A DNA stretch of 34,748 bases, from assembly GCA_001604185.1 (NCBI GenBank), contig LVAV01000004.1, positions 1 to 34,748 of the forward strand. The letters run 5' to 3'. The translations under genes were made by a program, and so were the position numbers. A model generated the notes under the pieces. That model ran no database searches and was not told where the DNA came from. It saw only the letters and a program-made list of their open reading frames with translations. Of this stretch, positions 8,961 to 14,901 are shown in pieces (the stretch's first letter is position 1; every line of letters begins with the position of its first letter). The DNA is from Clostridiales bacterium Firm_16. Lineage in GTDB: Bacteria; Bacillota; Clostridia; Saccharofermentanales; Saccharofermentanaceae.

Positions 8961-9970
8961 GTATGGAGCAGATCAACTTTCCGGTGACCTTCGTGGTTCT
9001 GGATCTGGAATGGAATCAACCGATTCCTAATATGCCTACTCCTGTATCACCCAAGGAGCTTCCCGGAGAGATCATTGAGATCGGAGCCGTGAAACTTACG
9101 ATGCGTTCTGAGAACGACTATTCTCTGTCCAGTCCTTTCTCCATCATCGTGAAGCCGGAATACTATAAGATCATGAATCGTCAGGTCTCCCGTGTTATCA
9201 ACAGAAGCACGGACGATCTTCGACACGGTCTGGGATTTCTTCAGGCATACGATATGTTCCTGAAGTGGTGCGGCGAAGATTATATTCTTTGCGCATGGGG
9301 CGATTCCGATATTTCGATACTGAAATCCAACCTCAAGATCCACAACCAGCCGGCTGAAGTCAATGACCGTTTCCTGGATGTGCAGCCGCTTTTCGGAAGA
9401 GTGGCAGAAGATACGGCGCACCAGAGAAGTGTATCTTACGCAGTAGACTTTTACCGCATTCCGAAAACAGATGATTTCCATAATGCGGACAGGGATGCGT
9501 ATTATGAAGCATGTATCTTGAAAGAAGTGTTGATCGATTATTTCGTGATGACCGAGAAGGCTAGACAGGAGGGGACCAAAGATTATCCGAATCTGAGTCA
9601 GTATATTTCTAATCCGAATCTGACGACTCAGGTACATTGGAAGAGTAATACATATCCTTCGGAGAAAGACGCTGTCGAAGATGCCATGAAGGTGAAGCTC
9701 AGCTGTCCGATCTGCAGTTTCGAACTGGATCCGATCCTCAACTGGTTTTCATCCGGACATACCTGGCTCTCACTTTGGCAATGTGAGACACATAATACAT
9801 TGACCGGCAAGATCCGTGCCAAAAAAACTCCGCAACAATCTTTTTATGCTTCCGGGCAATTACGATTTGTTAACGGAAATGCCGCCCGCCATGTGCACGA
9901 GAAATGGCAGGAAAAAAATGAAAAAAAGAGTGAAGAAGTCGAGTTGCCAGAAAAACAGGCCGAAATGTGA
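8957..9970 (+). CDS. DEDDh 3'-5' exonuclease with C-terminal CxxC/CxxH module
   Basis: 337 residues. The exonuclease fold spans about 11-200 with the acidic set visible: D16 and E18 (VVLDLEWN), D118 in WGDSDISIL, H175 and D180 in HNADRDA. The His two residues into the last motif places it in the DEDDh group (KapD/ERI-1-like), which degrades RNA or DNA from the 3' end. The C-terminal part has C250-x2-C253 and C276-x2-H279, a likely zinc-binding addition. The ATG at 8957 overlaps the upstream stop (ATGA); a second ATG at 8963 has a better-spaced AGGAG (8 bases), so the true start could be two codons later. It is the last gene of the YfhO operon. Substrate is not predictable from sequence. No clear terminator follows. 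Confidence 0.85.
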   Translation: MSMEQINFPVTFVVLDLEWNQPIPNMPTPVSPKELPGEIIEIGAVKLTMRSENDYSLSSPFSIIVKPEYYKIMNRQVSRVINRSTDDLRHGLGFLQAYDMFLKWCGEDYILCAWGDSDISILKSNLKIHNQPAEVNDRFLDVQPLFGRVAEDTAHQRSVSYAVDFYRIPKTDDFHNADRDAYYEACILKEVLIDYFVMTEKARQEGTKDYPNLSQYISNPNLTTQVHWKSNTYPSEKDAVEDAMKVKLSCPICSFELDPILNWFSSGHTWLSLWQCETHNTLTGKIRAKKTPQQSFYASGQLRFVNGNAARHVHEKWQEKNEKKSEEVELPEKQAEM

Positions 9971-9994
9971 ACTTAAATGTGAACAAATGTGAAC
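9963..9994 (+). repeat. Three direct repeats AAATGTGAAC, candidate operator
   Basis: Exact copies of AAATGTGAAC at 9963-9972, 9975-9984 and 9985-9994, with 12- and 10-base steps, about one helical turn each. The first copy includes the stop codon of the exonuclease gene. The array lies about 39-70 bases upstream of the -10 hexamer (10033-10038) of the next gene, which has a poor -35, a layout suggesting an activator site. Confidence 0.6.
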
Positions 9995-10032
9995 TTTCCA
10001 AACTCGAGACTTTAATTTAACGGAAATCTAAA

Positions 10033-10038
10033 TATAAT
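10033..10038 (+). promoter_or_regulatory. -10 element for the PilX-like gene
   Basis: A perfect TATAAT at 10033-10038, about 72 bases upstream of the ATG at 10110. At 16-17 bases upstream only TTTAAT or CTTTAA is found, a weak -35. Together with the repeats at 9963-9994 this suggests activator-dependent initiation. Confidence 0.5.
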
Positions 10039-10109
10039 GATAATTGAGTATAACCAATAAAACCGAAACTGACAGAACTGACACACAAACAAAATTGGAG
10101 GCTAACAAG

Positions 10110-12020
10110 ATGAAATTTTTACATTCAGACAATGGCCTTAAGATGAAGAATAAGAAGGGCGGTATGCTCGTTCTTGTTTTGATCATCTTTGCTGTTGCCC
10201 TTATTTTAGTTTCATCCGCACTGACAATTACGATTGCAAGCCGAAACCGTTACTATGTAGATGCTGAGACGAGCCAGGAGAGATTAACTCTGGTCAGTGC
10301 AGCTGAAGCATTCCTCGACGCGCTTGAGAATCAGGAATTGACAGATAAGATGCTCGAGAATTCCGTCAACTCTGAGTTGACGATTCGCGGAGCAAATACA
10401 ACTATGCCGGGCGCATCCGCTGCACCGAACGATGGTCACGGAATCGCTCCTGGTCTTGAAGGTAGTGCCCGAAGCACAACAAAGTGCAAGGTTACACGCG
10501 ACACATCTTCTAAGGATATTTTCCTTGATTTCAGTACTGTAATTGATGCTACAGGAAGAGACAAGGAGCCTGAGAAGTTACGTGTACGTCTTAAGTACAC
10601 ACCACCGCCGCCGACACCGGATCTTTGTTCTAACATGGTAACCGCTGGTGAAGACGGTGCTTCGAATGACTCTCCGAAGTTGTTCGTAGATGACCCGAGA
10701 TCCTTTACAGTATTCCATGGTGATGCCCAGCTCTCTAACACTTCTGCTTCTAGCATTAAGAACAGAGCAGTATTCACAGGTATCCTTAAGGGTGGTCAGG
10801 GTACAAAGTACTATAATGACGTTATTTTCTATGGTCCGAACGCCGGTTATGATATCCAGTCCGGTGGTAATGGTATCCAGATCGAAGGTAACCATAACAT
10901 TTACTTCCTCGGTGTTGATTATGACGGTGCAACTGGTGTGCAGCATGCTCTCCGTCATGCCAATGGAACAAATGCAACCGATGAGGGTGGTTTGAACATT
11001 GGTAGTACAACGAGTAATGTATGGACTTACTTCTACAATTCTGATATCACGATCAACACGTACACCATGGCTAACAACTACATCAAGTTCATGGTAGCAG
11101 GCAGCGGAAGTTCGATTAAGATCAACCGTTCCTGGGGTGACAATGTTATCTACAATCAGGGTGGTACTGTAACTGCAGGTGGACAACATGTTTATAATGC
11201 ATCCAATGCTCCGGATGACGTGAAGAATAACTTCGCAACAATCAGCGCAAAGGCTACTCAGTATATGTCTGATGGCGGTGAAGTTGATAAGGCTGCTAAG
11301 CATAAGGTTCCTTCCAGTGATGATATGGATGGTTACGCAGTTGGAAGTACAACACCTCTCACAGGTCTTGACTACTCCGTTACAACCAAGCTTGGTGGTA
11401 TCAACTACAGCATGTCTGGTTCCTATAAGCATGGTGTTCTGAACATTGACCTTTCCACAGGTAGTTCTACGATCATGATGAACAGTGATGTAGACTTCAC
11501 AGATTTCTACATTCAGGTTGACAACTCTTACGGTAATGAATTGTACATTGTACTTGCAGAAGGCAAGAGCTTCATTTGCAACAACCAGTGCGGTTACTGT
11601 AAGGATACAGGTAGAACCTGCGGCGTCATCTCTGTTCCACACGTAAGTTACGACTGGACAAAGGTTGAAGGCCAGGCTAATACACCTAACCCGTGTAGAG
11701 CAATCGCCGGTGAGAAGCCAGCAGCTTACATCATCGGTATGGGTGGTAACACATTCTCTGCTGAGCGTGCTTGCACAGTTGATGCTTTCATCTCTCTGGG
11801 CGGTCGTTCTGAAGAAGGTGACACACCTGGTACAGTAATTCTGAAAGACTTGGTAAACTTCTACGGACGTTTCGAAGCAGTTAAGGTTATTCAGGGTATG
11901 TCCGATAATCTCAACATGGCATATTGCCCGTCTCCTTCCGAGGGCAGCGATAAGCCGACACCTTTGTCTTCCAGGTATACAGCTGAGGATTATCAGTTCT
12001 ACTATGGTAATCCGGTATAA
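10110..12020 (+). CDS. Large PilX-like pilus protein with probable beta-helix C-terminal domain
   Basis: 636 residues from the ATG at 10110, which has GGAGG (10097-10101) 8 bases upstream; an upstream TTG at 10044 lacks a ribosome site. The N-terminus has KMKNKKGG followed by one hydrophobic helix (about 19-43), then TSQERLTLVSAAEAFLDAL. This resembles the PilX N-terminal region of type IVa minor pilins, where an aromatic/Glu pilin motif is absent. The remainder (about 130-636) is rich in Gly, Asn, Thr and Ser with repeating short strands (such as NGIQIEGNHNIYFLGVDYDG), suggesting a right-handed beta-helix. A Cys cluster (C490, C494, C497, C504) could bind metal or form disulfides. Inference: a pilus tip or surface protein. 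It is convergent to the pilin cluster. Confidence 0.7.
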   Translation: MKFLHSDNGLKMKNKKGGMLVLVLIIFAVALILVSSALTITIASRNRYYVDAETSQERLTLVSAAEAFLDALENQELTDKMLENSVNSELTIRGANTTMPGASAAPNDGHGIAPGLEGSARSTTKCKVTRDTSSKDIFLDFSTVIDATGRDKEPEKLRVRLKYTPPPPTPDLCSNMVTAGEDGASNDSPKLFVDDPRSFTVFHGDAQLSNTSASSIKNRAVFTGILKGGQGTKYYNDVIFYGPNAGYDIQSGGNGIQIEGNHNIYFLGVDYDGATGVQHALRHANGTNATDEGGLNIGSTTSNVWTYFYNSDITINTYTMANNYIKFMVAGSGSSIKINRSWGDNVIYNQGGTVTAGGQHVYNASNAPDDVKNNFATISAKATQYMSDGGEVDKAAKHKVPSSDDMDGYAVGSTTPLTGLDYSVTTKLGGINYSMSGSYKHGVLNIDLSTGSSTIMMNSDVDFTDFYIQVDNSYGNELYIVLAEGKSFICNNQCGYCKDTGRTCGVISVPHVSYDWTKVEGQANTPNPCRAIAGEKPAAYIIGMGGNTFSAERACTVDAFISLGGRSEEGDTPGTVILKDLVNFYGRFEAVKVIQGMSDNLNMAYCPSPSEGSDKPTPLSSRYTAEDYQFYYGNPV

Positions 12021-12057
12021 TCAGATAAAATCTGGTGTCAGTTAAACAGCTTAAATT

Positions 12058-12088
12058 GGGGGGCTCGAAAGAGCCCCCCTTATATATT
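12058..12088 (+). terminator. Rho-independent terminator after the PilX-like gene
   Basis: Perfect 9-bp stem GGGGGGCTC / GAGCCCCCC (12058-12066, 12071-12079) with a GAAA tetraloop, followed by TTATATATT. Confidence 0.85.
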
Positions 12089-12119
12089 CCGGAATAATTA
12101 GGAATAGAGATCCAGAAAT

Positions 12120-12161
12120 AAAGACCGATTGTAGAGAAAATCTGCAGTCGGCCTTTCTTTT
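12120..12161 (+). terminator. Second terminator-like hairpin
   Basis: AAGACCGATTGTAGA pairs with TCTGCAGTCGGCCTT across a GAAAA loop, with two G-U wobbles and one mismatch, followed by TCTTTTT. It may back up the terminator 40 bases upstream. Confidence 0.5.
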
Positions 12162-12700
12162 TGGATATACTCAGAAGTTGAGCTCGAACAAAACATCGTG
12201 TAAGACAGAATTGTGGGTAGGAGTGTAGTGGGAAGATAAAAGGCAGATGCTAATAAACGAACCAGAAAGGCCGTATATGGCTTTTCCCATATAAAGCAAT
12301 ACGGAATACATAGAAACAGCGAAGAGCGTAGAGAAGTACATCACGATTGAGAATACAGGCATTTGAAACGAACACAGTCCAAAAACGACGCGCTAAAATG
12401 CCCTTTAAACGTCGAGCAACAGAAAATATGATAACTGTATCGTTTTGATGGCCCAACTCGAAATCGGGGCGATTCTGAGCGAAATTTGACCATCGGTATA
12501 AATGTGGGGATTTTGAAAGAAAGTAGTTCAAGTGCATCTGAAGATTGAAGCAGCTGCATGCTCGATAAATGGAAAGAAAAGAGAGAAAAGCGAAGAGATC
12601 ATCTTTCAGGATAGCATTTTCTATTGGACGAATCTGGATCCATATAGGAGTGTATGTAAAGTCAGAATAGAAATCCCGGAATACATTTAGCTGAAATACA
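12162..12700. other. About 540 bases with no convincing gene
   Basis: Neither strand shows a reading frame with a ribosome site or recognisable protein. A long open frame on the minus strand exists but runs out of the minor pilin gene through its terminator, so I do not accept it. The plus strand is purine-rich. No repeat or tRNA is seen. It could hold decayed sequence or a non-coding RNA; nothing in it proves either. Confidence 0.4.
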
Positions 12701-12701
12701 A

Positions 12702-12729
12702 TTGTCCCGGACACAATTATCCGGGACAA
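12702..12729. repeat. Perfect 10-bp inverted repeat beside the pilin terminator
   Basis: TTGTCCCGGA (12702-12711) and TCCGGGACAA (12720-12729) flank an 8-base AT-rich centre. Read on the minus strand it lies directly after the U-tract of the minor pilin terminator, so it could be a second hairpin of that transcript end or a protein site. Confidence 0.55.
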
Positions 12730-12760
12730 AAAAAGAGGCTGTCTCATTAAGACAGCCTCT
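12728..12760 (-). terminator. Rho-independent terminator of the minor pilin operon
   Basis: Perfect 10-bp stem (12735-12744 with 12750-12759) with a 5-base loop. On the minus strand it is followed by TTTTTTT (12728-12734). It lies about 22 bases after the last minor pilin stop. Confidence 0.9.
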
Positions 12761-12781
12761 GAAAAACTTTGTTTGAAAAAC

Positions 12782-13303
12782 TCATTTATCGAATGAGATC
12801 GAGCTTCCGGATGCTCCTTCAAAATCATCGCATCCAGGGCAGTAGCAAGAGATAGAATCTGTATATGCTACCTTATCACCATCTGTAGAATCCTTAAATG
12901 TGATAGTTACATAAACCATCTTCTTAGTGGCGTCACTAGAGAAATCAAGGTCTACTTTCCATCTAGCACCATCTGCATTACCCTTATACTGCTGATAGCT
13001 CGGCAGAATCGGGGAATTGTTCAGTTCTACGTGATTGTCATCTGCTACATTGATCACATTACCACCCTTACCGATGCTTGTAGCATTGATCAGGTTGTTC
13101 TGAATTGCAAGAAGGTTCATAGAACCGTAGTCATGCAAGTCATTGATCATTGTAACGCTGGTATGACTGTTTGCTACGATCTGGAAAGTGGAAACTACAT
13201 AAGAGAAGAGGATCATCATGATCGCAATTACGAGAACCATCTCAAGCAGTGTAAAACCAACTTTCTTCAATCCGGAAGCGTTTTTCTTATTAAGCTTAAT
13301 CAT
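12782..13303 (-). CDS. Type IV pilin-like minor pilin (third gene of operon)
   Basis: 173 residues from the ATG at 13303, with GGAGG 7 bases upstream; the in-frame TTG at 13306 is less likely. The class III leader is 16 residues, ending KKVG, then FTLLEMVLVIAIMMILFSYVV, with Phe+1 and Glu+5 of the mature protein. After cleavage by prepilin peptidase the helix would insert in the membrane and pack into the pilus. The globular part carries a C-terminal Cys group (C153, C155, C158 in CYCPGC). It is 12 bases downstream of another minor pilin gene. The length and position suggest a priming or tip subunit (FimT/PilV/PilW-like role), but the exact class cannot be assigned. Confidence 0.88.
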   Translation of the reverse strand: MIKLNKKNASGLKKVGFTLLEMVLVIAIMMILFSYVVSTFQIVANSHTSVTMINDLHDYGSMNLLAIQNNLINATSIGKGGNVINVADDNHVELNNSPILPSYQQYKGNADGARWKVDLDFSSDATKKMVYVTITFKDSTDGDKVAYTDSISCYCPGCDDFEGASGSSISFDK

Positions 13304-13315
13304 CAAAACACCTCC

Positions 13316-13849
13316 TTAGCCGACTGTACCAATTGTAATCTTATAGGAGCACTGTACGCCGCCAGTCTTGTGCGGGCACTTACCAACTACAACCTGGTTT
13401 CCGGAACCATCAGTTTCAATAAAATACTGAAGTGGCTCAGAATGGGAACCGCAGTTTCTGCATGTATAGTAGAAACCATGACGGGTAGCTGTATTAGCAA
13501 AATCACCATCTTGCATCAGTGCTGTACCTGTAAGGTGGGAAATACCGGAATCTCCGGTCTTTTCTGTTACCATGTAAACGTTGTTGATCGCACCGCCATC
13601 GATGTAGATAGCCGTACCAGTATCATTAGAAGTAACACGAGTACCATTAGTAGCGCCACCAACGCTGTTTAACACGACACCAGCATTTTCGTTGCTCATA
13701 CGCTCAGCTAGGGCGGTATCTGCAGCATAACTCATTGTAGAAGAGAAGCCTTGATAAGCGACCAGAGATACGATCATCAGAAGAGCGACAGACAACATTG
13801 TCTCAAGCAAGGTAAAGCCTCGCTTGGATGTTTTCTTGAAATTATGCAT
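13316..13849 (-). CDS. Type IV pilin-like minor pilin (second gene of operon)
   Basis: 177 residues. The leader MHNFKKTSKRG ends at Gly11, followed by FTLLETMLSVALLMIVSLVAYQGF, the canonical prepilin cleavage and helix motif with Glu+5. The globular part has two Cys pairs, C130-x2-C133 (TCRNCG) and C158/C167 (KCPHKTGGVQC), a pattern that could bind zinc or form disulfides. AAGGAGG six bases before the ATG supports the start. It lies between the 71-residue pilin (11-base gap upstream) and the 173-residue minor pilin. Processing by PilD and assembly by the PilB/PilC/PilMNO machinery encoded nearby are inferred. Confidence 0.88.
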   Translation of the reverse strand: MHNFKKTSKRGFTLLETMLSVALLMIVSLVAYQGFSSTMSYAADTALAERMSNENAGVVLNSVGGATNGTRVTSNDTGTAIYIDGGAINNVYMVTEKTGDSGISHLTGTALMQDGDFANTATRHGFYYTCRNCGSHSEPLQYFIETDGSGNQVVVGKCPHKTGGVQCSYKITIGTVG

Positions 13850-13860
13850 TAGAATCCTCC

Positions 13861-14076
13861 TTAGTAACCTAAATCGACAAATTCATCGTTTACGGCCTGA
13901 TTATCAGCAAAGGATTCCGAAATTTTGGCGCTTGCAGACTCTGAAGCTGCACGCGATGTACTTAAATACTCGGAAACCGAAATGCCAACAACGGCGGCTA
14001 AAAGGACAATTATCGCTATGACAATTACAACTTCTACGAGTGTAAAAGCACGCCTGTTCTTATAGATCTTGTTCAT
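13861..14076 (-). CDS. 71-residue mini-pilin with Ala at the cleavage site
   Basis: Starts at the ATG at 14076, with GGAGG five bases upstream; an in-frame TTG at 14088 overlaps that ribosome site. The leader is MNKIYKNRRA, then FTLVEVVIVIAIIVLLAAVV, so the residue before the cleavage site is Ala where Gly is nearly universal (codon GCT, read directly). The mature protein would be 61 residues: an N-terminal helix plus a short polar Ser/Ala-rich extension and no globular beta domain. Tyr27 is present. It is first in a three-gene minor pilin operon with its own promoter. It resembles in size the truncated PilA of Geobacter, though that likeness is only in length and helix. Confidence 0.85.
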   Translation of the reverse strand: MNKIYKNRRAFTLVEVVIVIAIIVLLAAVVGISVSEYLSTSRAASESASAKISESFADNQAVNDEFVDLGY

Positions 14077-14102
14077 ATTTGCCTCCAAGTATAACCAAAT
14101 TT

Positions 14103-14130
14103 ATTATAACACCGATTAAGTTATATGCAA
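14103..14130 (-). promoter_or_regulatory. Promoter of the three-gene minor pilin operon
   Basis: Minus strand: TTGCAT (14125-14130), 16-base spacer, perfect TATAAT (14103-14108), preceded by TGT, giving an extended -10. It is about 27 bases upstream of the ATG at 14076. Confidence 0.75.
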
Positions 14131-14154
14131 CACAAAAATTGTTAACAAAAAGTG

Positions 14155-14183
14155 AAAAAAAGGGGGGCTTATTCAGCCCCCCC
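14155..14183 (-). terminator. Terminator of the 66-residue pilin gene
   Basis: Stem GGGGGGCT (14162-14169) with AGCCCCCC (14175-14182), 5-base loop. On the minus strand it is followed by a run of seven T (14155-14161). It separates the major mini-pilin gene from the promoter of the minor pilin operon. Confidence 0.9.
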
Positions 14184-14205
14184 ACTAAGATCTAATAACT
14201 AAATA

Positions 14206-14406
14206 TTAGAGGTTGTCAGAGATCTCCTGAGCAACATCGCTGATAGCGTCGTTGTGCTCCTGAATCTTCTCAGTAGCGGACTTTGCAGCATTGAGGTAAT
14301 CAGATACTGTAAAGAAAACAACTGCAGCCAGGATAACGATGATAGCGATAACCAGTACCATCTCTACGAGTGTAAAACCTTTTCTGTTCTTCTGAATCTT
14401 CTTCAT
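14206..14406 (-). CDS. 66-residue mini-pilin, candidate major pilin
   Basis: The leader MKKIQKNRKG (10 residues) is followed by FTLVEMVLVIAIIVILAAVVFF, an ideal class III signal with Glu+5. The mature protein is only 56 residues: the N-terminal helix plus a charged amphipathic stretch (KSATEKIQEHNDAISDVAQE). The beta-rich head of ordinary type IVa pilins is absent. GGAGG 8 bases before the ATG, a strong TTGCAT/TATAAT promoter and its own terminator mark a monocistronic, probably highly expressed unit, which argues for the major subunit. Tyr27 is shared with the 71-residue paralog and sits where Geobacter short PilA also has Tyr. No evidence for conductivity is visible; aromatic content is low. 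Confidence 0.88.
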   Translation of the reverse strand: MKKIQKNRKGFTLVEMVLVIAIIVILAAVVFFTVSDYLNAAKSATEKIQEHNDAISDVAQEISDNL

Positions 14407-14447
14407 AATAAGTTCCTCCTAAAATGTTTTATTGAGTTTGTAATTTC

Positions 14448-14475
14448 ATTATAGCAGGGTTTTTGGAAAATGCAA
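14448..14475 (-). promoter_or_regulatory. Promoter of the 66-residue pilin gene
   Basis: Minus strand: TTGCAT (14470-14475), 16-base spacer, perfect TATAAT (14448-14453), preceded by TGC (extended -10). It is nearly identical in design to the minor pilin promoter at 14103-14130. Confidence 0.8.
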
Positions 14476-14492
14476 TACCAATTTTGAAATTT

Positions 14493-14532
14493 TTTCACAT
14501 TTTTGTGAAAAAATGTATTTCGACTTCACATT
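14493..14532 (-). promoter_or_regulatory. AATGTGAA-type sites upstream of the pilin promoter
   Basis: TTCACATT (minus strand AATGTGAA) occurs at 14494-14501 and 14525-14532. The first copy is half of an imperfect palindrome, TTTCAC-N6-GTGAAA, at 14493-14510. They would centre about 57 and 88 bases upstream of the expected transcription start, resembling the spacing of the AAATGTGAAC repeats before the PilX-like gene. The sites also lie inside the doubtful small reading frame 14495-14749. Confidence 0.4.
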
Positions 14533-14749
14533 CAAGGGAAATATCGGATAATTCATGAACGGAAAAACCCTGAAAATACGTCACCGTACAGCCGGCTGTT
14601 TCCCTCGAAATGCCTGAAATCACAACATCATCGATCATTGTGATACAGGAGTCCATCTCTGTGATCAGGAAATACACATTTAGATTGTAATTCATAAATG
14701 CAGCAGAATCAATTGTGAAGAAATGTGAATGACTAACTGTTTTGATCAT
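14495..14749 (-). CDS. Possible small protein of unknown function
   Basis: 84 codons from the ATG at 14749 with no recognised domain. The predicted protein alternates hydrophobic and polar residues (NLNVYFLITEMDSCITMIDDVVISG), as expected for beta strands, and codon choice is not obviously random. Against it, the ATG has no good ribosome site (AAGCAAGAAA precedes it), no convincing promoter is seen, and the frame overlaps AATGTGAA sites that may be regulatory. It lies between the DUF4214 gene (divergent) and the 66-residue pilin gene (same strand, stop only about 20 bases before its -35). Confidence 0.35.
   Translation of the reverse strand: MIKTVSHSHFFTIDSAAFMNYNLNVYFLITEMDSCITMIDDVVISGISRETAGCTVTYFQGFSVHELSDISLECEVEIHFFTKM
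14711..14730 (+). repeat. Paired TGTGAA repeats upstream of the DUF4214 gene
   Basis: AATTGTGAAG (14711-14720) and AAATGTGAAT (14721-14730) are adjacent direct copies with a 10-base step, like the repeats at 9975-9994. They lie about 170 bases upstream of the DUF4214 start. Confidence 0.4.
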
Positions 14750-14901
14750 TTTCTTGCTTTATATACCTATATAAACACGAATATAAAATACGAATTCTGG
14801 ATAATTCATGTCCGGGAGGATAGAAGCTGAGTATTGAGTATAGTAACTATATATATACGCGATATTGATGTATTATATATATGGGAATAGGAGTGGATAA
14901 T

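Noticed and set aside
10578..11642. Long antisense frame within the PilX-like gene
   Set aside because: No ribosome site, Cys/Ile/Thr-rich composition from the opposite strand of a Gly/Asn/Thr-rich gene.
12250..12828. 192-codon minus-strand frame after the minor pilin gene
   Set aside because: It starts inside the minor pilin gene and crosses that operon's strong terminator; no ribosome site or recognisable domain.
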